A stretch of 64,000 nucleotides of DNA, from positions 620,001 through 684,000 of the forward strand of contig NZ_CANMNP010000001.1 of assembly GCF_947499295.1 (NCBI RefSeq), in the 5' to 3' direction. Under the pieces are notes generated by a model. It worked only from the letters and a program-made list of their open reading frames with translations. It had not been told where the DNA came from and made no database searches. The number at the start of each line of letters is the position of its first letter. The first letter of the stretch is position 1. Shown here piece by piece: positions 34,082-43,130 of this stretch. Origin of the DNA: an uncultured Roseibium sp. (GTDB taxonomy: Bacteria > Pseudomonadota > Alphaproteobacteria > Rhizobiales > Stappiaceae). The position numbers were made by a program, and so were the translations under genes.

Positions 34082-36094
34082 ATGGCAGAGGAGAAGATGA
34101 GCAAATTTTCGGCGTTCGTGAGATGGATGATGATCGATCCTCGCCATCCGGAGATCGCGCAGGCTCAATACAATGAGCTGAAGTCGCAAATTCCTTCCCT
34201 TTATGCCTTGCTGATGGTCAACGCGATTGCGGTTTCCTACACGCATTACGATGTTGCACCATTCTATCTGACCGTCGGCATTCTTGTTCCGATGCTGATC
34301 TTCACGTCGATCAGAATGGTGACGTGGCTGCGTGCGCGCAGAGTGGTTCTGGGGCCGGACCAGGCCATCAAAAAGATGCGCCAGACGGTCATTCTGGGCA
34401 GCCTCGTCGCAGTCATCTACATCGCCTGGTCTTTGAGCCTGGACGGATATGGCGGCCCTGCCGAAAGAGGGCATATCGCGCTCTTCATCGCCATCACGGT
34501 CATCGGTTGCATATTCTGTTTGATGAACCTGCCGCAGGCAGCTCTCATGGTGATGATTATCGTCACCGTCCCCTACCTCTTTCACTACATCCGCCAGGAA
34601 CAAGACGTTTACATCGCCATCGCGATGAACATCTTTCTTGTCTGCCTTGTTGTCATTCAGGTTCTGCTCAGCGGTTACAAGGGGTTTTGCAAACTCGTCC
34701 GTTCTCAGGCCGCACTGGCTGCCAAGCAAAAGGAAACAGAACGACTGAGCGCTGAAAATGCTCAGCTCGCACAGACCGATGCCCTGACCGGTCTTCCCAA
34801 CCGACGCTATTTCTTCAACAGGCTCGAAAGCCTGATTTCTGACGTGAAAGGAACCGACGCTGTTTTTGCCGTCGGAGTTGTTGATCTGGACCGGTTCAAG
34901 CCCATCAACGACACATATGGTCACAAGCTTGGCGATCAGCTCCTCACCGAGGTCGGGAACCGGCTGAAAAGCCTCGGTATGTCGCAGTTGGACATTTGCC
35001 GGCTGGGTGGCGACGAGTTCGGTTTTCTTTACCGGGGCGATCTGGAAGACGCTGCACAGACCGGTCAAACCATCTGCGAACAAATCAGCGAACCCTATCG
35101 CATCGGGGATCTGCAACTAACCGTCGGAGCATCTTGCGGAATTGCTTATTATCCGGAAGCCGGCACGAGCGCGCATGTTCTCTTCGACCGGTCGGACTAT
35201 GCGCTCTACAATTCCAAAACGGCCTCACGCGGTCGAACGACCGTTTATTCAGCTGAACATGAGGCACGCATCCGTTCCGAGCGGGCGATTGAAAACGCTC
35301 TGCAAAACGCAGATCTAGCTGAAGAATTTGAGATTTACTTCCAACCGGTCATTTCTCTGCCGGAACGTGAAGTTGTCGGCTTCGAGGCCCTTGCACGCTG
35401 GGACAGTCCGGTTTTGAGCCGGGTTCCACCCGATCGTTTCATTCCGATCGCCGAGCGCACCGGCATGATCCATCGGTTGACTGTTCACCTCTTCGAGCGG
35501 GCCGTGGAGCAGATCAATGGCTTGCCGGGTTCGCTCAGTCTTTCCTTCAATCTGTCCGCCCACGACGTCACCTCGGCAGAGACGGTTGCTGCGCTCCTGG
35601 ACATCATTCGCCAGAAAAAGATTGATCCACGCAGGATCATGTTTGAAATCACCGAAACGTCGGTCATTGGCAGCTATGAAGCCGCAGAAACTTGCCTCAA
35701 GACGCTGCGAGCTGCCGGGGTAAAACTGGCCCTGGACGATTTCGGAACCGGTTATTCCAGCCTCGGCTATCTGCACAGACTGCCCATAGACTGCGTCAAG
35801 ATCGATCGCAGTTTCGTTTCCGGCATCGCGGACCCTGTCGCCATTGGCGTCGTCAACTCGATCGTCAATCTTTGCCGCTCAATGGAGATCTTGTGTGTGG
35901 TTGAAGGCGTTGAAAAGCCGGACCAACTTGAGGTTCTGGAAGCACTGCAGTGCCATCTGGTCCAGGGTTTTCTGTTCGGCCGCCCGCAACCCTATGAAAC
36001 AGTTGCAGCCAGTGCCATTGAAGCCGGGACGGTCGACGGCCTCTCCTTGTCGAACGGCTCCATCAGCGGAAAAGTTCTCCATTCGAACGGCTGA
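34082..36094 (+). CDS. Membrane GGDEF-EAL protein (cyclic-di-GMP enzyme)
   Basis: Protein of 670 aa. The N-terminal region (about 40-205) has five or six hydrophobic helices. A GGDEF domain follows (about 235-395) with an intact RLGGDEF site and DLDRFKPIND; the inhibitory RxxD I-site is absent in front of it. The EAL domain (about 415-655) keeps EALARW, NLSAHD, EITETS, DDFGTGYSSL, KIDRSFV and EGVE, so phosphodiesterase activity is expected. Both activities are possible in principle. It could modulate motility or biofilm. A PilZ protein at 60.7 kb could be a cyclic-di-GMP effector but is not linked. A start at 34097 is an alternative. Confidence 0.95.
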   Translation: MAEEKMSKFSAFVRWMMIDPRHPEIAQAQYNELKSQIPSLYALLMVNAIAVSYTHYDVAPFYLTVGILVPMLIFTSIRMVTWLRARRVVLGPDQAIKKMRQTVILGSLVAVIYIAWSLSLDGYGGPAERGHIALFIAITVIGCIFCLMNLPQAALMVMIIVTVPYLFHYIRQEQDVYIAIAMNIFLVCLVVIQVLLSGYKGFCKLVRSQAALAAKQKETERLSAENAQLAQTDALTGLPNRRYFFNRLESLISDVKGTDAVFAVGVVDLDRFKPINDTYGHKLGDQLLTEVGNRLKSLGMSQLDICRLGGDEFGFLYRGDLEDAAQTGQTICEQISEPYRIGDLQLTVGASCGIAYYPEAGTSAHVLFDRSDYALYNSKTASRGRTTVYSAEHEARIRSERAIENALQNADLAEEFEIYFQPVISLPEREVVGFEALARWDSPVLSRVPPDRFIPIAERTGMIHRLTVHLFERAVEQINGLPGSLSLSFNLSAHDVTSAETVAALLDIIRQKKIDPRRIMFEITETSVIGSYEAAETCLKTLRAAGVKLALDDFGTGYSSLGYLHRLPIDCVKIDRSFVSGIADPVAIGVVNSIVNLCRSMEILCVVEGVEKPDQLEVLEALQCHLVQGFLFGRPQPYETVAASAIEAGTVDGLSLSNGSISGKVLHSNG

Positions 36095-36141
36095 TCGTTT
36101 TTGTTGCTGATGTAGAGCCACTCGCCGTGCTACCAGAAGTC

Positions 36142-36459
36142 ATGACTGGCGGTACGAAACGACAAAAAGACATGCGCAAGGCCTTGCGGCTCTTGTTGCC
36201 GCACGTACCGATGCGTGACGCCGAATCCATCCTCACAGCATCACTGGCAGGGCATCTCAGGCACCTGCCGCCTTCCATCGCGCTCTGGCAGGCAACAACG
36301 AGTTATGTGCGGCACGAACTGACAGACTACGACACGCTTCTTGACGATGGTTACGACAAGGATGCCGCCAGGTTCTTTGTCGTAGACGACATGAACACAG
36401 TCCTGGAAGGCTGGGGTTGCAGAAACCGTGTCTCAGCGGAAGACGACGCTGTTTCTTGA
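36142..36459 (+). CDS. DUF2293 domain protein
   Basis: Protein of 105 aa from ATG at 36142 (a GTG at 36127 would add five residues). It matches the DUF2293 pattern: AESILTASLAGHLRHLPPSIALWQATTSYVRHELTDYDTLL, then GYDKDAARFFVVDDMNTVLEGWGC. It is a small helical cytoplasmic protein with no known function. It follows the GGDEF-EAL gene by 47 bp on the same strand, perhaps by chance. Confidence 0.8.
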   Translation: MTGGTKRQKDMRKALRLLLPHVPMRDAESILTASLAGHLRHLPPSIALWQATTSYVRHELTDYDTLLDDGYDKDAARFFVVDDMNTVLEGWGCRNRVSAEDDAVS

Positions 36460-36501
36460 AGACTTTCCTTGCCGAGACAGACGTGCTTGGAGACGAGCTG
36501 C

Positions 36502-36894
36502 CTAGGGACGCCGTGCGACAAGGTCGATTTCAACCAGGGCATCGACCGCCAGGCCCGTAACGCCAACACATGTGCGTCCTGGCAGTTTTCCTTTTTCGAA
36601 GAATTTCTCGTAGGTCTCTTTCATGGCCCGATAGTCGCGTTTGAACTCGGTCAGATAAACTCTCATGAAGGTAACGTTTTCCAATCCAAGGCCGAGCCCT
36701 GCCAAAACAAGTTTCAGATTTTCCATCACTCGTTCGGTTTGCGCCTCAACACCGTCAGGCAAAGGGGCATCGGGCGCATCGGGTGCCGTCGGCATCTGGC
36801 CAGTGACGAAGATCCAACCGTCGATTTCAACGGCATGGGAAAACGGGGCGACCGGTTCGGGAGCCTGATCAATCATATGATGGATGGGCAGCAT
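36502..36894 (-). CDS. RidA/YjgF family protein
   Basis: Protein of 130 aa from ATG at 36894, preceded by GGAG; a longer frame to 36975 overlaps the MOSC gene without need. RidA features: FSHAVEIDGWIFVTGQMP, MENLKLVLAGLGLGLENVTFMRVYLTEF and GRTCVGVTGLAVDALVEIDLVA. The Arg of GRTC is the catalytic Arg of the RidA-like deaminases that hydrolyse enamines/imines. It probably forms a homotrimer. It lies downstream of a MOSC gene on the same strand. Confidence 0.92.
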   Translation of the reverse strand: MLPIHHMIDQAPEPVAPFSHAVEIDGWIFVTGQMPTAPDAPDAPLPDGVEAQTERVMENLKLVLAGLGLGLENVTFMRVYLTEFKRDYRAMKETYEKFFEKGKLPGRTCVGVTGLAVDALVEIDLVARRP

Positions 36895-36953
36895 CGTGTT
36901 CTCCGCGTTGTTGAAACTCTTGCACCAGGGTACGGCCCCATAGAATTGGGCAT

Positions 36954-37571
36954 TCAGGAGCGCCGGTAAATCCATTGCTCAGGAATATGCGCCACCACCC
37001 CTTCACCCGAACGGGCAACACCGGGTTTTTCGACATAACCCACGAGGCCACGCAATCCCCGCGCTTTTTGTGCGAAAAGGAGATCCAGCCCTTCCCGGTC
37101 AGGGTAGTTTTGCGCAATCGTGGCCCCTGCAAAGCGACACGGCAGATTGTCACCGTCGACGCGGACCACAAGGCCACTTTCGAAAACCAACCGAGTGCGC
37201 GCCGGGACCCTGGTCAAGTCAGGAATGCCGGAGAGAAGAAAATTTGCTCCGATCCACTCAGGCTTCAGCTCCTCGATCTGCATAAGTGCAGCAATCTTGA
37301 TGAGCTCCTCGCTGGAAAGAATCGATACCTGCCGTTCGTTGCACATCTGCGTGCCACGTGGATACCAGGGCTCCCGCCCACCGGACAGCCTTGTAAAACC
37401 GGCATGTCGGTCGCCGGGGATACCCTCGAAAGTCAGTTCCAGAAAATCGACTGGATCTGTTCGAAAGTCATCCTTGTCGGACGTTCCGAAAATACCTTCG
37501 ATACGCCCGGAGACTTTAAATTTTGGCGTAGTCTCGAAGGTGTCGGGAAGGAGCGAAAGCTGGTCACTCAT
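36954..37571 (-). CDS. MOSC domain protein
   Basis: Protein of 205 aa covering a MOSC domain: LTFEGIPGDRHAGF, GTQMCNERQVSILSSEEL, GANFLLSGI and NLPCRFAGATIAQ, with the conserved Cys expected to bind a sulfur or molybdenum-cofactor ligand. Single-domain MOSC proteins relate to YiiM, which helps reduce hydroxylated purines with the molybdenum cofactor. AGGAGG lies five bases before ATG at 37571. The RidA gene follows on the same strand, so joint detoxification of nitrogen metabolites is possible (inference). Confidence 0.9.
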   Translation of the reverse strand: MSDQLSLLPDTFETTPKFKVSGRIEGIFGTSDKDDFRTDPVDFLELTFEGIPGDRHAGFTRLSGGREPWYPRGTQMCNERQVSILSSEELIKIAALMQIEELKPEWIGANFLLSGIPDLTRVPARTRLVFESGLVVRVDGDNLPCRFAGATIAQNYPDREGLDLLFAQKARGLRGLVGYVEKPGVARSGEGVVAHIPEQWIYRRS

Positions 37572-37710
37572 GAAGGCCTCCTGATGGCGATTTCGGCCAA
37601 TCTAGGTGCGGAAGTCTCCCTGAACCAGCAAATCTAATTGATGGATTGATCAAGAATGCCGATTGATGCGTCCCGCCAAAAGCCGGTTGCACGATGGCGC
37701 TATCCGACAA

Positions 37711-37740
37711 TGCCTTCCGTGTCCTGGGACACGGAAGGCA
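37711..37740. terminator. Perfect 14-bp inverted repeat
   Basis: TGCCTTCCGTGTCC / GGACACGGAAGGCA with two bases between, ten bases past the stop of the His/Pro/Tyr-rich gene (minus strand). It can form a very stable hairpin; the U-tract on that side is poor (TTGTC). Most likely a terminator or 3' stabilising stem. Confidence 0.5.
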
Positions 37741-37749
37741 GTCTTTCAA

Positions 37750-38577
37750 CTATTGAAGCTTCACAGTGCAGACCATTTGCGTGTGCTGCGAATTGATCCA
37801 GCAATTCGACGGCAGCGGTCCTGTCGGGATCGGATAGTAGTAATAGGCAGGCTGCTTGTTGGCATTGGCGATCGCAGCTCCCGTTGCCACACCAGCAGCA
37901 TAGGCTCCTGGATGATAATAGGGTCCATACGGCGGATATGGCGGGTAATACGGGTGATGGGGCGGGTAGTAGGGATGATAAGGATGGTGCCATGCGCGGC
38001 ATCGTGGATCCTGGGGCGAGTGATAGCAGTAAGGACCGTAGGGCTCAAACCCTACACTTCCCGGGGCGGCTGCTGTCGCGCCATGACGCTGCGCGCGATG
38101 CGGTCTTGAACTGCGGTCAATGAACAGCGCAACACCTTCAGCGCTTTCCGGTAGCTCACCACGCAACAGCGTGACACCATAAACCATGGTTGAGCCTTCG
38201 GTTTTAGCCGACGTCAGCTCGACAAGTGCCGGTGCCTTGTCGGTCTTGCTAAGGATACTGACCACCGCGTTTGGCGGGTCGCCTTCGAAGCCGTCAGCAG
38301 ATGTCCAGAAATCCGCAAACTGTGCGTTGGTAATCTGGCCGCCAACGCGATAGGGACGGTCGCTGAAATAGAGCACACCAGTGTTGGCATTCGACAAGGT
38401 CAACGTGCTGCCGTCAAACGTCATATCTCCGGCTTGCTGCACAAAATCATATGTCGGCGGCGGTGTTGGATCCGCATTAACTGGTTGGGCGTCCTGGGCC
38501 ATTGCCTGGCCGGACATCATGATACCGGCAAGACCGGCTGCAATCATGAAATCACGCGCTGAATGAAGTGTCGTCAT
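37750..38577 (-). CDS. Exported protein with His/Pro/Tyr-rich tail region
   Basis: Protein of 275 aa with a signal peptide (MTTLHSARDFMIAAGLAGIMMSGQAMAQ). Residues about 40-150 are a globular beta-rich domain (GDMTFDGSTLTLSNANTGVLYFSDRPYR, VVSILSKTDKAPALVELTSAK). Residues about 180-225 are a low-complexity run of His, Pro, Tyr and Gly built on HPYYPP/PYGPYY units. A short GAYAAGVATGAAIANANK segment and a Cys-containing end follow (NCWINSQHTQMVC). The His-rich stretch could bind metals or the envelope. GGAGGAGG precedes ATG. No family name is offered. Confidence 0.75.
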   Translation of the reverse strand: MTTLHSARDFMIAAGLAGIMMSGQAMAQDAQPVNADPTPPPTYDFVQQAGDMTFDGSTLTLSNANTGVLYFSDRPYRVGGQITNAQFADFWTSADGFEGDPPNAVVSILSKTDKAPALVELTSAKTEGSTMVYGVTLLRGELPESAEGVALFIDRSSRPHRAQRHGATAAAPGSVGFEPYGPYCYHSPQDPRCRAWHHPYHPYYPPHHPYYPPYPPYGPYYHPGAYAAGVATGAAIANANKQPAYYYYPIPTGPLPSNCWINSQHTQMVCTVKLQ

Positions 38578-38749
38578 TATCCATACCTCCTCCGGGTGTT
38601 ACCCGATCTTCAGCTTTTTACACGGGTTGCGAATTTCAATTGTGATATGGAACACACTGTGCCGCGCCAAATGCAGCTGGATGAAGGCCACAGGGTGAAA
38701 TCTTGGTAACGTTGCCCCTCCTATGTCCGCCGATGGCAACCTTCTCGTT

Positions 38750-40831
38750 TCAACGGACCGCCGGCGCCATAGAGGTTTCAAATGCCAATGACCAAAGATT
38801 GTCTTCTTTCAAAGCGTTGAGACAATAGATCACCTTTCGTGCGTGATAGAGCATGGCAACCCAATCGGTGATCAGATCAGTGTCTTTGCCTGCAAGATCA
38901 GGCAAAACCGCTAGCCAATCGTCGGCAATCTCTGTCCCACGCTCAGCCAGGATCTCATCAAACACACTCAAAATGCGGGTATTGAGCCTGTCCGCAAGCT
39001 TCTGAAGATCGACGCCATCCGGAACCATGGACAATTCCTGTTCCACCGCCATTCGGGCTTGATGGTAGAGAACCACATAGTCGGCCAGAACGATCACCAG
39101 AACATCAAGTCTGTTGGCCGCTCCGGAAAAACTCGACCAGGGAGCCTGTTCGGCACGATAGGCACTTGCGGTTGTCACCAGCTTGCCGGCGGACACGCGC
39201 AATGCGGAAAAGTCTCCCCAGTCGTCCTTTGCCCTGTCCCCGTCCGTGCGCAGATAATCTTTACAGGCGCTCAGATAGTCAGCAGCAAGCGCGCGGATCC
39301 CCGTGTCAGACCGTTTTGGAAAGAGAACAAATGCAACGCCCAACCCGATACCCGCGCCAATGAGCGTGTCATAGAGCCGTGACCAGAGCTCCAAAATTGG
39401 AAGGTCTTCGAGGGTCTGAAGCCCCATGACCACCAGAAAGCTTATGATACCGGACGCGACCGCATAGTTGCGTTCCATGAAGACGATTACGACAGGAATC
39501 GATACCACGACCAGGCCAATTCGGAACTCCGACACCGAAGAAAGCAAAGGATCAACGGCCATTGCGACAACAACACCGGCTGCTGTACCGAGGCTTCGCT
39601 GAATGGTGCGCTGAACTGTTGTTCCAAGCGTGTTGCTCAGAACTATGACAATTGTCAGCGTCACCCAATAGGCGTGGCTCAGCTGAAAATAGACACCAAG
39701 GCCATATCCTATTGCAGCTGCGACCCCTGCCTGGAGCGCGAGCGGCCAGGACAGGCGGGTCAACCAAGCCGCCTTGCTGAGTTCCGCCGCTGCGGGCGGA
39801 ATTTTGGGGACAGGGCTGCCCCTTCGCGACAACGCGCTCAATCTCTTGAACGCTTGAGCAATCCTAAGGATTTGGAACTGATCACTCACCGGAAGATCCG
39901 TATCCGGTATCTCCCAGCTTTTTCTGCACTCCTCCGACTTTGGCACGCTACCGGATTTGAGCGCTGCCGCGAGTTCATCGACCGAGTTTTTGAAAGCCGG
40001 TGTTGAGGTTAGCCGCACTTTGCCAGATTTCGTCAGGTGGGCCAACGCATCCCGAACCACCTCCAAAGCAAGTTCGATCATGGTTGCATTTTCCGGCGAG
40101 AGGCCTCGAACTGAGGGCTTTGCCCCCAGAAGCTGCGTACAAAGTCGCAGTTCCCCGCGCAAAGCCGCCAGATCCGCCATAGCAGCGGCAGCACTCTGGC
40201 GATCTTCCAGCAAACCGGTGGCTGCAAGATTTAGAAATCCGGCCATAGCCTCCCGGTTGGCCGCCTCCACGCGAAGATAGGTCTTTTCGGTTGAAGGTCG
40301 CCACACGCCTACGCGGATGGCCATCGCAACGACTGCTCCCAGGACGGCCATTGCCGGCATCCAGATGCCGGGAGAACTTGGCAAGCTGCCCATGATCACG
40401 AACAACCAGCAAATCGCCATCATGCGACCGGCGCGCTGCCAAAATCCACCGATCCCGTCCAGCGCGAAACCAAGCGCGATTACGGCAACCCAGATCAGTT
40501 GCAAAACCAGTGAGCCTGATGCTCCTGCCAGAGTTCCGGCAAGCCCGCCAATACTGAAGAGAAGTACCAAGACACCCGCCATTGCAGTCAGCGAGGCAAT
40601 TTCCTGACGGCGCGTCGCAACGGGTGTGAAGATCAGGCAATGAGCACCTGCTGCCGCGGCAAGCACGGCCAGTTTGAAGCCAGAGACATTCTCGACAAAG
40701 CCGCCGGCCATGTGCCCTAATGTGGCAGCCACGAGAACGGTCAGCATCAAATGCACACCGCGCACAAGTCTGAGTGCGCCAGGGTCATAGGTCAGCAATC
40801 GAGATAGTGTGTGAAACAGCTTTTGAAGCAT
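38750..40831 (-). CDS. FUSC-family transporter (aromatic acid exporter-like)
   Basis: Membrane protein of 693 aa from ATG at 40831; the open frame to 41044 is probably untranslated. It has two hydrophobic blocks of about six helices each (about 25-165 and 360-490), each followed by a soluble helical domain, the FUSC/YccS/AaeB layout. The second block holds YWVTLTIVIVLSNTLGTTVQRTIQRSLGTAAG, a strong FUSC signature. Family members export fusaric acid or hydroxylated aromatic acids. No periplasmic adaptor gene is adjacent, so this may be a stand-alone YccS-type protein. Confidence 0.88.
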   Translation of the reverse strand: MLQKLFHTLSRLLTYDPGALRLVRGVHLMLTVLVAATLGHMAGGFVENVSGFKLAVLAAAAGAHCLIFTPVATRRQEIASLTAMAGVLVLLFSIGGLAGTLAGASGSLVLQLIWVAVIALGFALDGIGGFWQRAGRMMAICWLFVIMGSLPSSPGIWMPAMAVLGAVVAMAIRVGVWRPSTEKTYLRVEAANREAMAGFLNLAATGLLEDRQSAAAAMADLAALRGELRLCTQLLGAKPSVRGLSPENATMIELALEVVRDALAHLTKSGKVRLTSTPAFKNSVDELAAALKSGSVPKSEECRKSWEIPDTDLPVSDQFQILRIAQAFKRLSALSRRGSPVPKIPPAAAELSKAAWLTRLSWPLALQAGVAAAIGYGLGVYFQLSHAYWVTLTIVIVLSNTLGTTVQRTIQRSLGTAAGVVVAMAVDPLLSSVSEFRIGLVVVSIPVVIVFMERNYAVASGIISFLVVMGLQTLEDLPILELWSRLYDTLIGAGIGLGVAFVLFPKRSDTGIRALAADYLSACKDYLRTDGDRAKDDWGDFSALRVSAGKLVTTASAYRAEQAPWSSFSGAANRLDVLVIVLADYVVLYHQARMAVEQELSMVPDGVDLQKLADRLNTRILSVFDEILAERGTEIADDWLAVLPDLAGKDTDLITDWVAMLYHARKVIYCLNALKEDNLWSLAFETSMAPAVR

Positions 40832-41147
40832 TGGCCTAACGTGAACTGCCGGTGTCAAATCATTGGTTTTCTTATCAAGACCCTTTAGTCGATCAGAGTC
40901 AGGCAACAGCAAGTCCCAGAATGCAGCCGAATACCGGTTACAGCAAAGGAAAAGACGAAACTCGTCTCCTGGGGTTGATCTCAAGGCACCTTTGTCCGTT
41001 GCCATGAGACGCTTCGGATATCGGACATCGCAGCACCAGAGCAAAACGGCGCAGACAGTTTGTTACACTTTTAGGCGTTGAGCGATGTTGCTCGCATTGC
41101 CTGTCAACTTTAGCCTACCGAGGATTTCAGCTTTCTGGAGACACAGC
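40832..41147. other. Divergent promoter region, 316 bp
   Basis: Between the FUSC gene and the ricin-B-like gene. Frames entering it from both genes lack ribosome sites. No exact inverted repeat was seen. Confidence 0.4.
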
Positions 41148-41675
41148 ATGATCCGCACATCCTCAATTGCAGCGACCGCTGTGTTGACCCTTGCGACTGT
41201 TCACACAGCCACCGCTGCTCCTCCTGATCTCAAAACGCCGGCGCCCGTCATCTTTTTGGCCGACAATCTGGATGAAAACCAGAACCTCGGTTTCTGCATA
41301 GACACGGTCGGACGCGGCTTGTCGGACCGCCTTCACGCCCATTCGTGCAAGCCGCAAGGCGGCGATGTGCAGTTCCTCTTCCTGGCGGACACTGGAAAGA
41401 TCAAGTCCGCGACATTTGAAAACCTGTGCGCCGAACTGCTTGCCCCGGCGGCGGCGGGTGTAACCCTTGGGCTCCTACCCTGCAGCGACAACCCGATGCA
41501 GGCCTTCGCTTACGATCCAGGCAAGCAGGAATTCCAACCTCAAGGCACAAGCGACCTTTGCCTGGTCAGCCCGGGAGATACACGCAGCGCAGGACCGTTC
41601 GTTTCACGCGACCTTGCCCTTGCCAATTGCGCCTCAACGCCTCCTGCTCAAAAGCAATGGGTCATTCGGGAATAA
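41148..41675 (+). CDS. Exported ricin-B-like (beta-trefoil) protein
   Basis: Protein of 175 aa. ATG at 41148 has GGAG seven bases upstream and a signal peptide (MIRTSSIAATAVLTLATVHTATA). The mature domain has six Cys and a repeated pattern GFCIDT...LHAHSC, NLCAELL...LLPCSDN, DLCLVS...LANCAST, ending in QKQWVIRE, the QxW motif of ricin-type trefoils. Each third has one Cys pair in equivalent positions. It probably binds sugars outside the cell or in the periplasm; no enzymatic domain is attached. Confidence 0.75.
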   Translation: MIRTSSIAATAVLTLATVHTATAAPPDLKTPAPVIFLADNLDENQNLGFCIDTVGRGLSDRLHAHSCKPQGGDVQFLFLADTGKIKSATFENLCAELLAPAAAGVTLGLLPCSDNPMQAFAYDPGKQEFQPQGTSDLCLVSPGDTRSAGPFVSRDLALANCASTPPAQKQWVIRE

Positions 41676-41959
41676 CCAAATTCACAAAGGTCCCGGCTCA
41701 GTGCCATTCACTCGAGCGACGCGGGAAACGTTCTGCACTGCACGAATGTCCGAAAGGCGCTCAGGATGTGCAACACAGTCTTCGAATACGGCTAAGAACG
41801 TTTTACAAGCCGTTCAAAGTGGAATCTAAACCCAACCAAGCGATTTGTTTACAGAGCAGACTTGTTCACCCAATACCGAACAATGGAGCGTTCAACTAAG
41901 GTGAATTTATTTCGTCTCTCAAGTAATTTTCTAATACTTACAAAAATCCAGTCAATTAC

Positions 41960-42487
41960 TCATGGCGAATACGGCAATGATGAGTGATGCAGGTTTATTT
42001 TCAAATTTCCATCAGCATCTCTCAAGTAACCAAACGTGTATTCTACTTTAACTTCCTCTCCATCAGGATCAGTGAAGAAGTAGTTACCCATTGCCATTGC
42101 TACTTCGTCACTCGTAAAAATTCCATTGTTTTCCCAACGTACATTTGTCCACCCCTTGGTAGCAAAACCACTATCTTCTGTACCATCAGCGCCAATGAAA
42201 TAGCTTAGTGCTTCATCAAATGTTTCACGGAATTGGTCTTCAGCTGCCAACGTCGGTTTGAACATAACGTCCGTGTCGCCATAGGCATAAAGTTTCTGAA
42301 TATGATCGGTCGCACGGGTTTTGAAGTCACCGCCGTTTGCGTACAGAGCAGCTATTTCAACGATCCCTTTGCCCCAGCGTTCCTGGGCATCGATAACGGC
42401 TTGCTCCGAGATCTCTCCACCAAGAGCTGCGCCGGAAAACATCAACGAAAGCCCGACACTTGCCGCGATGGTATTTTTGATAGTCAT
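41960..42487 (-). CDS. Exported SnoaL/NTF2-like protein
   Basis: Protein of 175 aa from ATG at 42487 (AGGA seven bases upstream). The signal peptide is MTIKNTIAASVGLSLMFSGAALG. The mature region fits an NTF2-like cone: ERWGKGIVEIAALYANGGDF helix, LYAYGDTDVMFKPTLA strand, FDEALSYFIG, then MAMGNYFFTDPDGEEVKVEYTFGYLRDADGNLKINLHHSSLP. Similar proteins are sometimes labelled phosphoribosyl-AMP cyclohydrolase without basis. The gene is visibly more AT-rich than its neighbours, which suggests recent transfer. The role is unknown. Confidence 0.75.
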   Translation of the reverse strand: MTIKNTIAASVGLSLMFSGAALGGEISEQAVIDAQERWGKGIVEIAALYANGGDFKTRATDHIQKLYAYGDTDVMFKPTLAAEDQFRETFDEALSYFIGADGTEDSGFATKGWTNVRWENNGIFTSDEVAMAMGNYFFTDPDGEEVKVEYTFGYLRDADGNLKINLHHSSLPYSP

Positions 42488-43046
42488 TGCTTTTCCTAGA
42501 ACCAAGTTGACATTCGATTTCGTACTCAAGGCCCGCCCTTGAGGGAACCTCCATATTGCAGCCTATGAATGCTAATTCTTGATATGCAATCATTGAGTTC
42601 AAAAGAAGGTTGGAACGGTTTCGTTCAGTTTCTCAACTTTTTCTGTGATTTTCGTGAGGCGGTATCGGTAGGCCTTTCTGACCCTACTGTAGAAACGAGG
42701 ACAGAGCTTACACTGAACATGCAGGCTCAAAGACTGCCGGTAACAGCGATTTTGCCCAATCATACGCACGCCATTCTGACCACTCGGCAGGCAACTGAAT
42801 ACACCTGCAAAGTTGCAAGCACTCCGGATTCAGGGTGACCGTCCCGCCGGGACACTGTGACGTGGTGTTGCTACGGACCGTTAAGTTATATCAGCGGTGT
42901 AAAGTGAAGGGCGAAACCAGTCGAGACGGCTGTTTTTTGATCGGCGATCAATGCAAGGCTCAAGAACTGACGATGGTCTGACACCCAAGGTGTCCGCCCA
43001 AACCAAACTCGAGACCCCAATACCCGATTGGAAATACAGGCAAAAA
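42488..43046. other. Gap of about 560 bp
   Basis: No gene supported. A plus-strand frame at 42569-42838 has no ribosome site or family features. The first half is AT-rich. A short hairpin (GTCCC-GCC-GGGAC, 42841-42853) is present. Confidence 0.4.
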
Positions 43047-43072
43047 CAAACCCGCCGGAATTCGCGGGTTTG
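43047..43072 (-). terminator. Rho-independent terminator of ettA
   Basis: Minus strand CAAACCCGC / GCGGGTTTG, nine pairs, 8-nt loop, followed by TTTTTGCC. It lies about 60 bp after the EttA stop. Confidence 0.85.
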
Positions 43073-43130
43073 TCAGCAATCTGAGGCGCCCCGATGGAAC
43101 GCCTTTTTCGGTCACGACCGCTTTCCAGGG

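Noticed and set aside
34055..35116. Long minus-strand frame (353 codons) antisense to the GGDEF-EAL gene
   Set aside because: The plus strand encodes intact GGDEF and EAL motifs; the antisense product is low in hydrophobic order and has no family features.
42569..42838. Plus-strand frame of 89 codons in the gap before ettA
   Set aside because: No ribosome site, no domain and composition like surrounding non-coding DNA.
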